This document shows positions 21,441 to 33,113 of a DNA stretch of 64,000 nt, in pieces; the first letter of the stretch is position 1, and each line of letters begins with the position of its first letter. Below the pieces are notes generated by a model that saw only the letters and a program-made list of their open reading frames with translations, did not search any database and was not told where the DNA came from. Both the position numbers and the translations under genes were made by a program. Origin of the DNA: Forficula auricularia (Eukaryota; Arthropoda; Insecta; Dermaptera; Forficulidae); the NCBI GenBank assembly GCA_024734495.1, contig JALMQS010000069.1, positions 2,306,216-2,370,215 of the forward strand. Reading direction: 5' to 3'.

Positions 21441-22396
21441 AATTTTATAGGCTTCTGACTTGACGGGTATAAGAATGAACAATACACCTGTTGTCTATTG
21501 TCAAAAGTTACTTGAAAAGAGTGCAATCAGCTGACAACACTTCATTTGAGCTTTGCTGCCGCAATTATGTATTTGTTTTAGCCTTTTCAATATGACTTAA
21601 GCGGTACTTCAGTACGGCCCTAGAATTATTGGACAAAATTCGAAACATTCAACAGACTCTCAAAAACGAGTATGACACTCAAACAAAAGGTTTTCATTGA
21701 ATTGTAATTTATTTAAAATTAATTTTTAATTAAAAGTTAATATGTGTAAGCTAATTTATTTTGACATATTCATATTCAAAATTGCTTTTAATAATATTGA
21801 ATAATCATAAAATTAAAATCTATCAGAGTTAATAAAAGCATGCATATGTATTATATTTTAATATTCGCAATAAATTTTCTATTCATTTCCGGCAATAGAA
21901 ATTTAGCAAAAAAAAAAAATTGATTCAAAAAAAGGTAGTTACTAAAGAATGTAGTATAGGAGTACAAGAATAAATTAAATGATTTTTATATTTAAATATC
22001 ATTGTTTGATTTTTCTATTTTTAATGCAAATTTTTTTTAATCCATTTTTTTCTTTTTTCCCCATCTAAATAACCCGTGACAACCAACCCCAATGCCTGTG
22101 ACAACCAACCCGGAATCGGGGCAGGTTTTCACAAAATTTTACTCTGGAAAAACTTTTTTTTTCTGAAAATCCAAATGCTACTATGGTCTCAAAGTTGTGA
22201 GGAAAATAAAGCCAAGGAAACATATTACGAGATCCACTAATGATTGAAAGAGAAACTGTAAACACTGCCTGTTCAAAAATTAAAAACCATAAAATGTGAC
22301 AACCAGTCCCGGTCTTCCCTACTCCTTTATTGGTAGTGTCCTCTTATTTATTTCTGGACTACATTCCATCCAATCCTGAGCTGTAAATATATTATA
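21441..22396. other. AT-rich sequence, no gene seen
   Basis: No coding sequence recognised. Near 22350-22390 the ccatccaatcctgag end resembles sequence at 7050. Confidence 0.45.
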
Positions 22397-23258
22397 TAGG
22401 GTGCCCCAATATTCACGCAAGAAGTGATTTTGATGGAAAACACTGGTTTTTAATTAAAAGTTGTAAATTTTTTTATGATTCATAAAGTATAGGGTTATAG
22501 GATATCGGGTAAATGGTCTCCACGGTTTTGCTGGTGCATGCGCACACTTTTGTCGAAATTTTCCATGATCTTTTTGCATAAATGTGGCTGAATTTCGTTG
22601 ATACAGGGCTCAATTTCTTCCTTAAAGGCGTGGGTGGTCGAGAGCTTGTTGTCATAAGCCCTTAGAGTTCAAAAAAACTCCAAAGAAAAAAGTCCAACTG
22701 CGCTAAATCGCATGATTTGGGCGGCCAATTCTTATCACCAAAACGGGAAATTACACGACCAGGAAAAGACTCATGAGGTAAATGAATTGTTTCTCGAGCA
22801 GTATGCCATATGGCACCGTCACATGTAATCCACAACAATATCTTCCAATTTAGACACAAAAAACTGGATTATCATGTCGCAATAGCGAACGTCATTAACT
22901 GATATTGCCTGACCAGCCACATTTTCGAATAAGAATGGTCCGATGATGCCTCCAGCCTAAAATCCGCACCAAACAGTGACACGTTGTGGATGCATTTGTT
23001 TCTCAAGAATCACTGGTGGATTTTCTGAGCCCCAATTACGCCAATTTTGTCGATTAACGAAGCCATCAAGATAAAAGTGAGCCTCACCGCTGAAGATGAT
23101 TTTGTTCGAAAAATCAACATCAACTTGTTGTTGTTCCATAATAAATTCAACAAATTCTCTTCGCCGATATGCTATAACCCTATACTGTATACTTTATGAA
23201 TCAATAAACCTGTGTTTTCTAGGAAAATTGCTTCTTGAGTGAATTTTGGGACACTCTA
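22397..23258 (-). pseudogene. Tc1/mariner transposase remnant, DD41D spacing
   Basis: The minus strand encodes the catalytic part of a Tc1/mariner DDE transposase in two frames. Frame one (22957-23139) has IIFSGEAHF then VNRQNWRNWGSENP; it hits a stop, then reads on as AGGIIGPFLFENVAGQ. After a frameshift, 22662-22859 has CDGAIWHTAR, GRVISRFGDKNWPP and LDFFLW, and an in-frame stop separates the C-terminal piece 22473-22655. The second and third Asp are 41 residues apart, the spacing of the DD41D group. The first catalytic Asp (SDEAHF) is Gly here. The N-terminal DNA-binding part is missing. Terminal repeats (tagggtgcccc at left, gggacactcta at right) with TA flanks bound the element. Confidence 0.8.
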
Positions 23259-23640
23259 TATTAGTCCGTCCTCCCAAAAAAAACATCCAGCGTATTTAAT
23301 AAATTATTTAGCTTGCACGGTTCATTCACTTAATAATAAAAATTTCTAATACATGATCAATTACTGGTGAATTTATTTTACGGAATGCTTAGAAAAAAAT
23401 AAATAATGTAAAAAATTTTATAAATTCGAATCGGATACGGATATTGGATATACGGATGATGTTCGGGTGCGGATATAGAAAAAGTTATCCAGGCAGATGG
23501 TAGAAACATACCCAAAGGGTATTTTTCTCTTGTCACTGTAGAAGTAATATATTTTTCCCTTGCACCCCGTTCTATTTGCTCTTTTCTGTCAGCCTCGGAG
23601 TTATCGATCCATGACCGGAACGTTTCTCCTTTTTCGCCCT
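23259..23640. other. No gene seen
   Basis: I recognise no coding sequence or repeat. Confidence 0.45.
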
Positions 23641-24902
23641 TCTCCTTCCTCGTCTTGGTAGTTCAACACCCACGCACTACTAGACTACTCATGTTTAGAT
23701 TGTAGCTTCAATTAAAATGCGCATTTTTTAATCGTTTATTTTTTTATTATATTATTCTAATTAATATTTAAATGGAAACTAAAGGGAACCCGTGAGCTTT
23801 GGGTGATTTTTTTATCAACGTCTTTTCTCTTGCAATGAATTTTAATTAGAAGTAATTCATTTTGAAAAGGGAAAATAAATTGGAACATTTTTTTTTAATT
23901 AAACTAGTGAAAATTCAAAAAGAAATCCGAAGAAAAAGTTAAAACTTTTTCAAATCTAGTTTTCCATTAATTTTAATAAATTCAGCAAACGGCTTGTGCT
24001 TAGGGGTTCAGTTTATTAATACCAAATTTCAGCTAATTTTTACTATATCGTCGCCTTAGAGTGTAGACCTGCTAAATCCATTTTTTTATCATATATGACA
24101 TATTAATACCGTTCGAAAGAAAAAGAGATGCAGCATCGTCCAAGTAAAACTGCTACTTAAAATTACTATCGTTGTAGAAAACAAATGTAAAAAATAGTTT
24201 CTTTCCATAACAACAATTTTAGATTTTGGTTGTTTTTTCTCTACCCTGAAAAATGTCCTTGTTGTGAGTTAGCAGGTTTACACTTTAAAGCGACGATAGA
24301 TTCTTGAATAAAAAGTTTAGAGGTAGGGGAAATATTTAAAATTTTATTTTAAATTTACTTAAGTCATGTTTGTTCTTTCCATCTTTAAATTACAATACTT
24401 GACTATACCCTGTCTTTAGGACAAATGGAAAATATTTGTGAAAAAACAAAGGGTCTTGAAGTTTCAAAGAAAGGTCCCATTCTCCTTCCTCGTCTTGGTA
24501 GTTCAACACCCACGCACTACTAGACTACTCATGTTTAGATTGTAGCTTCAATTAAAATGCGCATTTTTTAATCGTTTATTTTTTTATAACGTGTTATTAT
24601 TCTAATTAATATTTAAATGGAAACTAAAGGGAACCCGTGAGCTTTGGGTGAATTTTTATCAACGTCTTTTCTCTTGCAATGAATTTTAATTATAAGTAAT
24701 TGATTTTGACAAGGGAAAATAAATTGGAACATTTTTTTAAAATTAAAATAGTGAAAATTTAAAAAGAAATCCGAAGAAAAAGTGAAAGCTTTTTCAAATC
24801 CAGCTTTCCATAAATTTTAGTAAATTGGCGATTTTTTGTTCAGCAAACGGCTTGTGCATAAGGATTCAGTTTATTAATACCAAATTTCAGCTAATTTTTA
24901 GT
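23641..24902 (+). repeat. Direct duplication, two 400-bp copies 840 bp apart
   Basis: Segment 23641-24046 (starting tctccttcctcgtcttgg) is repeated at 24481-24902 with small indels, giving an 840-bp period. Between them lie an inverted repeat (acctgctaaatcc near 24068 and agcaggtttacac near 24270) and a dispersed block 24316-24475 that recurs at 27888. No protein is encoded by the duplicated part. Confidence 0.75.
24316..24475 (+). repeat. Dispersed repeat, taggggaaatatttaaaat block
   Basis: The block from gtaggggaaatatttaaaat to gggtcttgaagtttcaa occurs again at 27888-28105, where it holds an extra insertion with a perfect agaat/attct hairpin. The acttgactataccctg piece inside (about 24395) also echoes the end of element B. 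Confidence 0.6.
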
Positions 24903-24974
24903 ATTTGATACTTGAATAAAATAATATGCAACGGATCGTTGCTAAACTTTATCCAAAGTCATATCAAATATCAA

Positions 24975-25235
24975 TATGTTTATTGAAGGAGACAATAAAA
25001 GAGTGTGTCTTCTGCTGGAATTGTAAATTTTATTTATTTATAACGAGACTATAGTTTCATAAATTAATTCCTGTGAATCCATTAAATAGTCTGATGAAGA
25101 GGGCAAAGCCCTCGAAACTATAGTCTCGTTATAAATAAATAAAATTTATAATTCCAGCAGAAGACACACTCTTTTATTGTCTCCTTCAATATATAAAAAT
25201 TCTGCTACTCTCGGCAAAAAACTTTCAATTTAATA
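24975..25235. mobile_element. Foldback family A, copy 3
   Basis: Left arm from attgaaggagacaataaa, right arm ending tgtctccttcaatatataa and the reversed signature tctgctactctcggc. The left arm has lost its hammerhead-like core, leaving only gactatagtttcat; the right arm keeps it. Confidence 0.7.
25080..25137 (+). ncRNA. Hammerhead-like ribozyme motif, intact core
   Basis: CTGATGA 25091-25097, extra A, stem II GAGGGC/GCCCTC, GAAA 25114-25117, stem III CTATAG, TC at 25124-25125. The base just before CTGATGA is T rather than A, so the first stem I pair is lost. Core complete, stem I weakened. Confidence 0.55.
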
Positions 25236-25721
25236 TGTTTATTCCTTTATTATTAATCAGGCTATTTGCGGTCCATGTTTAAAATAAAATAATAAAGAAT
25301 TTAAAAAAGTACTATCTTACTCTAGAGTAAAGTACTTTGAAATATAATTTTACTAAAAACTTTATTTAACATTTTTGTGGTCCCTAAAGTTCTTAATTAG
25401 CATATTAAATTTAATCAAAATTGGTCAAGTAATTTTCAAGATATTTCGAAAAAACTAAAAAAGTACTAATGTTTGTGGGCCGATATCTACCAAAAACTAA
25501 TCAGCGCTTCATTTTGTCAAAGTATGGTAGGTTTTCAATTTCATTTCAATCGGTGCAACGAAGTGGAAAAAATCGTGGACGGAAAAAACGATGACATACA
25601 TCCATACATCCGCACAGACTAAATGAAAAAATCGCACTTTTTGGCCTCTGAACGAGACCCCATGTAATTTTTGGCAAAACTGTCACGTGTTAAAATTAAA
25701 CCTAATTGAATACTACAATTT
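25236..25721. other. No gene; flank of the LINE insertion
   Basis: Contains cgatatctaccaaaaact and cggtgcaacgaagtgg stretches that look like an interspersed repeat, but I see no other copy in the window. Confidence 0.4.
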
Positions 25722-27406
25722 GTGACTTTAAGATTGATTGAAGAGGAGATTGAAGATGGGGGGATAATAGCTAATGAATTTAATAAATATTTTATTGATA
25801 GTATTACTGATATAGTCACTAATATCCCCATATCCAATTGTGTCTGGAATGCTGAGGAAACATCTGAAATGTTTAGTAACTTCAAATTACTGAATACAAA
25901 TGAATTAAAAAATATCATTTCTTCATTGAGTAATAAGGGTAGTCCTGATGACATTGATGTTTGTTACTTAAAAACTTGCTTTGATGCTATCGCCAATCCC
26001 CTACTGCATATAATCAATAGCTCATTATTGGAAGGCATCGTCCCCAACAATCTGAAACTCTCGACTATTATACCAATCCAAAAGATCAAAGGCACAAATA
26101 AATGCGAAGAATTCAGACCAATTAATATGTTACCAATTTTAGAAAAAATTCTCGAGACAGCTGTATTTAATCAGATAATGGAATATATAAAAAACAATAA
26201 ACTCCTTGCAAGTAAACAATCGGGCTTCCGTATAGGACACAGTTGTGAAACTGCTATACAAAATATTGTTTCAGACTGGAAAAAAGATATAGATAATGGT
26301 AAGATGGTACTTGCGGTATTCCTAGATCTGAAGAGGGCATTCGAAACGATTGATAGAAATATCTTAATAAACAAACTGGAGAAATTTGGCTTCAAGGGAA
26401 TCGTCTTGGACTGGTTTCAGGATTATCTAAGGGACAGATGGCAACGGGTTAGATATGGGTTATATAATTCTGAAAAAAGGGAAGTTAAATATGGGGTTCC
26501 TCAAGGCAGTGTCCTGGGTCCAGTGCTGTTTCTATTATACATGGATGATATTGTGAAAGTAATTAAACATAGTGACATTTACCTGTTTGCCGATGATACA
26601 CTGATAACTGTTTCGGGCAAGGAATCTAATGAGGTAGTAGAGAAGTTAAATGATGAATTGGTGAAAGTATATGATTGGCTAAATTATAATAGACTGAGCC
26701 TAAATACAAAAAAACTAAATACATGTTAATCTCAAAGGGAGTTTATCATATAAATAGTGATATAAAAATTGGAAATGAAAACGTGGAACAGGTAAAGAAA
26801 ATAAAATACTTAGGTAATATGATTGATGATAAACTAACATTCAGGGAACACGCAAATTATATCATTAATAAGGTAGCAAAAAAAATTGGCGTTCTTAACA
26901 GAATAAGAAAATATATTTCGGCATATACAGCTTCACTTGTTTATAAATCAATAATACTGCCACATTTCATGTACTGCCCAACAGTTCTATATATGTTTTG
27001 TAAAACGGATATTGAACGGTTGCAAAAACTCCAGAATAAAGCCATGAGAATTATATTAAAGTGCAATAGGTACACCAGGATAAAAGAAATGCTTGACACA
27101 TTGGAGTGGCTTAATATAAATAATTGTATACAAATGCAAGTTTTGATATTTGTTTACAAAATCATAAACCAACTTGCACCTCAATATCTAATAGATAAAT
27201 TAAACGAAATGAAACCAATACATTCCCATGGAACAAGACAACAGGGAGACTTCTACTTGAGTACAGTAAACAAGGCAAGCACCATGAACAGCGTATTCTA
27301 TAAAGGGTTAAGATTATATAATAACTTACCCGAATACATCAAAAAATGTAAAACTTTATCGGCATTTAAAAGAGAAGTGAGGCTATTGCTAATATCAGAG
27401 CAATAA
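25722..27406 (+). pseudogene. Non-LTR reverse transcriptase (CR1/Jockey-like), one frameshift
   Basis: The first frame (25722-26729) carries RT motifs in order: FRPINMLP (residues 131-138), FLDLKRAF (200-207) with the first catalytic Asp, YGVPQGSVLGP (257-267), and FADD (289-292) with the catalytic Asp pair. It ends at residue 335. The second frame (26723-27406, 227 aa) continues with the thumb/connection region (KKIKYLGNMIDDKLTF) and the typical tail (GLRLYNNLPEYIKKC, then F-K-R-E-V-R). The break lies in an A run after aatac at about 26705: seven A where eight would keep the frame. The listed start is GTG in the middle of the polyprotein; an in-frame stop lies at 25707. The endonuclease and ORF1 are missing (5' truncation). 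It is otherwise well preserved, so one indel, or a base-calling error in the homopolymer, separates it from an open RT domain. Confidence 0.88.
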
Positions 27407-27781
27407 TTACTTGTGATATGTTTTATATATATGTTGTTACTGTTATTATTGTTTTTGTTATATTCCTTTTCCCATAATACCAAGATTGTGATTTTTGTTT
27501 TTGTTTTTTTTTTATGTAGGATTAATTTGTACTTTTGTTATTATTATTATTATTGTTTATATGTACATGTGTTCATTTGTTTATTGTCATGTATGGTGTG
27601 TTATACATTTATATGTTTATTATAAATTGTTATATTTTAGAATGTATTGAGTATCGTTATCTTTTTGTATCTCGTGAATTGAATGTATTATTTAAAAACA
27701 AATTACATATATTTGTTTAATTGTATGATGTATAGCTAAAATAGCTAATAAAGAATTATTATTATTATTATTATTATTATT
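27407..27781 (+). repeat. LINE 3' untranslated region with (ATT)n tail
   Basis: A T-rich 3' region after the RT stop ends in agctaataaag followed by an ATT repeat run to 27781. Simple trinucleotide tails of this kind occur in some non-LTR clades (for example the I group). The next bases (gatcatgggttccata) are flanking DNA. Confidence 0.75.
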
Positions 27782-28447
27782 GAGATCATGGGTTCCATAG
27801 GCTTTACCTGAGTACCCTTTGAAGTGGTGCTTACTGCGAGACCGATTACAATACTTTACCTATGCTTCGCATTGGATGAAGTAAAAAAGGTTTAGACGTA
27901 GGGGAAATATTTAAAATGTTATTTTAAATTTAAGTCATTTTTGTTATTCCCATCTTTAAAAAATTGTATAAAGTGCTATTATATTATCATCATTAGCATA
28001 GAATAATCTTAAACTTTAAGATTCTATGCCCTTTGTCTGATCATATAATTAGTAATGGGAAATATTTGTACAAAAACATAGGGTCTTGAAGTTTCAAGGT
28101 AAATTCCAAAAAGCCTCCCCGGGGCCAAGGTTCCACAAGTGGGCCTTGAGATCTGCCTTGTGGTCCTTAAAATAAGACAGAAGATAAAATAAAATTCAAA
28201 TTAATTGCGTATCACACTTTAGCTGAAAATTTCAAAGTTTGGAAATTACTCATGGCAATCGTATTTAACTTTTTCTCCCAGTAACTGACATTTTATAAAA
28301 TGTATTTACCCGCCTACAGACTATCTTCTCTACTCTCAACAACAAAAGAGGGATTTAAAGCACTATGACCATGGTGCTTCTCGCCATCTTTTCACCAGCA
28401 TACCAGTATATTGGTATTACAATATTGTAGAAAAAAAAAATAGGGAA
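27782..28447. repeat. Non-coding; second copy of dispersed block
   Basis: 27888-28105 is the second copy of the block at 24316, with a hairpin insertion near 28003-28050 (catagaat and attctatg arms). The remainder is unrecognised. Confidence 0.5.
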
Positions 28448-29690
28448 GAGCCGGTAGCCGAGTGGATAAAGTGATCGATTCTGCATATATTATGCAAAAA
28501 CACAACAACACGGGTTCGATCTCAGCTAAAAAAAAAAAATAATATTTGGAAAATAATATTGATAACAACGGCTCCCCCGCTCTAGGAACTGACAATCCCC
28601 GGTTTTAAATCTAGGGGAAGGCTACGGGAAACCACCCCTGTGGAAATTTTCCAAAGTAAAATTACAATGGAGAGGATACTAGAGTGATCGATTCTGCATA
28701 TATTCTGCAAAAACACAATACCATGGGTTCGATCCTAGCTAAAAGACAAAATTAAAAAAAAAATGCAAAATATTGATAATAACGGTTCCTCCGCTTTGGG
28801 AACTGACAATCCCTGGTTTTAAATCTAGAGGAAGGCGACGGGAAACCACCCCTGTGGAAATTTTCCCAAGTAAAATTACAATGGAGAGGATACTAGAGTG
28901 ATCGATTCTGCATATATTCTGCAAAAACAAAATACCATGGGTTCAATCCTAGCTAGAAGACAAAATTAAAAAAAAAAAATTAAAATTTGCAAAATATTGA
29001 TATTAACGGTTCCTCCGCTTTAGGAACTGACAATCCCTGGTTTTAAATCTAGAGGAAGGCGACGGGAAACCACCCCTGTGGAAATTTTTCCCAGGTAAAA
29101 TTACAATGGAGAGGATACTAGAGTGATCGATTCTGCATATATTCTGCAAAAACAGAATATCGTGGGTTCGATCCTAGCTAGAAGACAAAATTAAAAAAAA
29201 AAATTAAAATTTGCAAAATATTGATAATAACGGCTCCTCCGCTCTAGGAACTGATAATCCCTGGTTTTAAATCTAGAGGAAGGCAACGGGAAACCACCCC
29301 TGTAAAAAATTTCCCTAGAAAAAATACAATAGAGAGGATACTCTCCATAGTAATCCCCGAAACTCTATTAAGTATGGCACTTGACGAATTAAAGGAAAAA
29401 AAATAACAAATCCGAGGATCCGATATGGCAGTGTTAGTCACTGCTAAAACGCTTAAATTCGATTCGAGTTTGCTCAGAATCAAATCCCGGATTAGTCAGA
29501 TCGATTTTCATCTTTATCAAAAAAGCAAGGCGCCTCACTAATTCAAGCGAAAGCGACGGGAAACCACCCCTCTGAAAAATTTTCTCAGATGAATTACACT
29601 AGAGAAGATACTCTCCATAGTAATCGTCGACGCTCGAAATCAAGTATGACGCTTAAAGAAGAAGAACAAAATAATAAATTTGCTTTTCAT
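28448..29690 (+). repeat. tRNA-derived SINE in tandem array
   Basis: The first unit has a tRNA-like promoter: TAGCCGAGTGGATAA (A box, about 28455) and GGGTTCGATCTC (B box, about 28512). The body gtgatcgattctgcatat recurs at 28471, 28684, 28898 and 29123, so units are 213, 214 and 225 bp. Each carries a B-box-like ttcgatcc and the conserved tail cgacgggaaaccacccct then ggagaggatact. Only the first unit keeps the A box; the last runs into a longer tail (tccatagtaatc...gcttga) and a related body that ends near 29690. Confidence 0.75.
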
Positions 29691-30354
29691 GGAACAAGAG
29701 TAAGGCAGCTACCGAACTCTTCTAACTTATAAAAGTGTTCCCTACTTCAAAAAAGTTTGACAAACGGTGACAAAGAACATAGACAACGAAAAGTGAATCC
29801 ACTAAGAATAGATAACTTTCTCATCTCCACACCCCTAGAAAGCGAGTTCATTAATAAAAATATAAATGCTCTAAACTTATCACTAACTTCAAAGCGTCAA
29901 TGATTTTCGTTTCATGTCAAAATCTAATAAAAGTTTGCAGGTGTATTTTATTCACATTTGAATTTGTAACATTTCTATATTAATAGAAATATTACCTTAA
30001 ATTGAATATATTAAGAGACTTCTATCTCATTTCAACTATATTTTACTTCAATTATTGTATTTTTGATTTTGATTTTGTATTAGGGTAATAAATTAAGAAA
30101 TTGGTGCTAAAATTGAAAACTGTTTCGCTACTCGGAAATACGCTTTCTACAAATTTTAATTAATGAATTGACAATTTTTCTCATCGAACAGCTAGAACTT
30201 ACGCACAAAGTAGTTTTTTAATACTAACTTATGTTCCAAATTTAAACACATTATCTATGTTCGAAATATCCTCATCAAACATTTTGATTTTTTTTTTAAT
30301 TTTCATAATTTTAAATCTTAGAAAGCTTCCTTTTGAAAATACAAATATAGATTT
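29691..30354. other. AT-rich sequence, no gene seen
   Basis: I recognise no coding sequence or repeat. Confidence 0.5.
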
Positions 30355-30600
30355 TGATGGACCAGTCCAAGGTTCAAAAAAAGAAAGATAATTATTAACT
30401 ATCTTTTTTATTCACGTTTCGGAGGTTTATTCCCTCCTTCTTCAGGGTTTTGAAAGGTCAGTGAAGGAAATACAATGTGACATTCCTCTCTGAATCCTCT
30501 CTCAGTGGCAGTAACAATATTATACATTATCTCATTCTCAGCAGAATTTAGTGAAGTGATACTATACTAAATTCTGCTGATAAGTCCGTCTCCAAAAGCT
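30355..30600 (-). repeat. Retroelement-like unit with intact hammerhead-like core
   Basis: On the minus strand: CTGAAGA (30439-30445), extra A, stem II GGAGG/CCTCC with an AATAAA-containing loop, then GAAACGTG (GAAA 30417-30420). The adjoining gtccaaggttcaaaaaaaga end matches units at 33060, 50690 and 62350. A cagcagaatttag hairpin lies at about 30540-30582. Confidence 0.6.
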
Positions 30601-30859
30601 GCTTCAATCGTATACAAATGTGTATTATACATAATATGTTGGTATCAGAACGAGCTTTCTATGATTCTTCATTCTTGTGCTATCGTGAGAATCCCGACAA
30701 AGAGACAATATGCTGGAAATAATTTTTCTCCATGTTTAAACACGAATAAGCAATAAATAAAATAAATTTTTTTGAATGAATTGAATAGCATACTCTGACC
30801 CGCCTGGCGAGAGAGTCGAGTAAGGTCATTTTTGAATTTTCCTTATTGCTAAAATTTTA

Positions 30860-31045
30860 CTTAGAGAAAGTGGTGTAGGTTTTAGGTGAAACATGATATT
30901 AATTAATAAAGTAAAGGTGTGTAGTTTCACAGTGAATGAAATAAAACTCAAAGAGGTTTATACAAACTCAATGAATTTGTATAAACCACTTGAGTTTTAT
31001 TTCATTCACTGTGAAACTACACTCCTGCTTTATTAATTATTGCTA
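30860..31045. repeat. Foldback with gtgtaggttttaggtgaaac end
   Basis: Arms pair gtagtttcacagtgaatg and aataaaactca (30915-30955) with their complement at 30980-31022. The outer aataaagtaaagg and gtgaaac boxes match the group at 10463 and 56200. The hammerhead-like part is absent; the loop is short. Confidence 0.65.
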
Positions 31046-31345
31046 AAAGTCCTAATTCCTTAGATTCGAATATCTTTTAGTACTCATATAAAATGAACGC
31101 TTAGATTCAACTGTCAAATGCTTATCGGTATGTCCCTATGCATCATTTTAATTTCCTGTTAAAAGTGATAATTTTATTATAAGTCTTTGAACTTCAAACC
31201 AGCAGCGTTATAATATTCTAAATTACAAAATGATTATAAAAAATCATTTTTTGTGGGGGGGGGGGTTAATTTTAAAAACGCTTATTTATTTTTTTATTAA
31301 ATTAATTTAATAGGAATCATCGATATTTAAACAATAACGAAAGAC

Positions 31346-31500
31346 AAAAAAATGTGAAAAAGTAGATAATTAGGGAAATTAGAAGGAAATTAAAAAGTAA
31401 TATCAATTATCACAAAAATTCACAAAAAAATGTGAAAAAGTAATTAAGGAAATTAGAAGGAAATTAAAAAGTAATATCAATTTTTTCGTTAATCTCAAAA
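31346..31500 (+). repeat. Two-unit tandem repeat of about 80 bp
   Basis: The block aaaaatgtgaaaaagta through gaaattaaaaagtaatatca occurs twice in a row with small indels. No coding content. Confidence 0.7.
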
Positions 31501-32199
31501 AACCAACGTATAAATATAATGAATATGAAAATAGAATTTGCATGATAAAAAAAAGAGATTTAAAAATTTCAGTCGCTACTGCCCAACTTTAGCCTAGCAT
31601 CGTTTAAAGACAGTGGTATAATAGAAATAAAATGATCTTGAAAAAGGATGATTCACTAGGACCATAGAAATTTTGTTCTGGTGTGAAAATCTTTATATTT
31701 AAGAGTTAAGATCTTAAAATTCTAAAAATTTAAAAGTTTAAATCTCAAGGTGTTAAATATATGTTTTTTACATGTCAGACGAGACCGAATCCTCATGAGT
31801 CGAACCCAAGTACCAATCTAGATTTCCGGACAAATGCCCTTTCCATAGAGACTGATAGGATATAGTTATGAATTAAGCAAATCACTAGAATTTACTAGAA
31901 ATCAAAAAATATAATTTTGCTATGAAATGAAATCAATTTTCACTATAAGGCCGTATTTAATATTACAATTCTAAAGATGTTAGTTTTTTACAATTCAAAA
32001 AAAAAGATAATAGTATTTGAAAAATTCACCTCAGTTTGGATAAAAATTAAGTTCTTAATACTCTAAAAATATCTAAAAAAAAAAACTGATAATATAAGCT
32101 AAGGTGTTAAAGATATGTATTTTTTACATGTCAGAATTGAAAATTAGTTTCCCCAACATTTTACAAACTTCTAAATACGAATAAGTAAAAAAAAAATAT
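31501..32199. repeat. Non-coding; direct repeat and SINE-like fragment
   Basis: An 80-bp block ending ttttttacatgtcaga appears at 31705-31780 and 32048-32137. Between 31785 and 31860 the minus strand has GGGTTCGACTC (B-box-like) and resembles the SINE-like fragment at 41285. Confidence 0.45.
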
Positions 32200-32300
32200 T
32201 ATAAATAACATATAAAATGGTCTACTGAGGAAGTTAAAATAAATTGACGAAACGTTTGGCTTATTTAATAAAAACTCTGTGTTTTTGATTTTGTCCAATT
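32200..32300 (+). ncRNA. Hammerhead-like motif
   Basis: CTGAGGA (32225-32231), extra A, stem II GTTAA/TTGAC (one G-U), GAAACGTTTGG from 32249. Same layout as the motifs at 56630 and 57138, where stem II is GTCAA/TTGAC; only one arm is here. The ACGT following GAA would make stem III two base pairs with no loop, so cleavage would need a dimer. Confidence 0.45.
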
Positions 32301-33113
32301 CCCTACTATTTCTGTTAGAAATTTACTATGAATACGAATAATTCAACATTATTATAAATTTTTTTGAGTGAATTCAATATTCCGCTGTGTTCACCAAAAG
32401 TGCAGGGCAAAATTCAAAGACCTCGGATCAAGAGGGCTAGAAAAACACGAGGGAAGGATGTGAGCAAGAAATAACAAAAAAAAGAACTCATTCTAATTGG
32501 ATTCTGATCATGTTCACTAACTCAATTATTCACTGTTCATGTTTTAGAATGATTAAATGAAGACAGATAAAAGGATACGCGCCACGTAAATTTAGAACTA
32601 AACTAATTTCAGAAAATGATGCCTAAAGGACTGTATTATTAAAGATAATTTGATCTTATATGGTACATATATGATTCAGTTACATCTAATTAATTTTAGT
32701 TTTATTGAAATTGAAAAAATCCTTTCTACGTATCTGTATTTAACAAGAAAATTATTTTTTATTTTTACTCCGCGAGAATCCTAAAATATCTACTCAAAAA
32801 AATTGGAAGATAAATTGAAAAATAACATGAAACAGATAGAGTATAAATTAGTCTTTAATTAAATATTTAATTTTCCAAATGGAAATGCAACGGACATAGG
32901 ATATCCATTTTAAACTGGGTTATATCATTTCATTTTTAAAATTATCATCTGACTTGGTTAAATAAATACGAGAAAATTAATTAAAAGAAAGTAAAACGAT
33001 AAGAAAAGTATTTCCGGTTTTGCTATGTAAATAATATGATAAAAAAATATGAAATATAATATATGGATCTCTTTTTTGAATCTTGGACTGCCTCACCAAA
33101 ATCCATTCAATAA
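32301..33113. other. AT-rich sequence, no gene seen
   Basis: A fragment at 33070-33110 (tttttgaatcttggactgcc) matches the end of units at 30355 and 62350. Nothing else recognised. Confidence 0.45.

Noticed and set aside
27413..27720. Hydrophobic frames resembling membrane peptides
   Set aside because: They fall in the T-rich 3' untranslated region of the LINE; poly-T in any frame gives F, L, Y and I.
28448..28530. Functional tRNA-Ser/Leu gene
   Set aside because: A and B boxes are present, but no acceptor stem closes and the sequence continues into a repeated SINE body.
28448..29400. CRISPR-like array of regular repeats
   Set aside because: Units are over 200 bp with no short-repeat/unique-spacer structure and carry SINE features.
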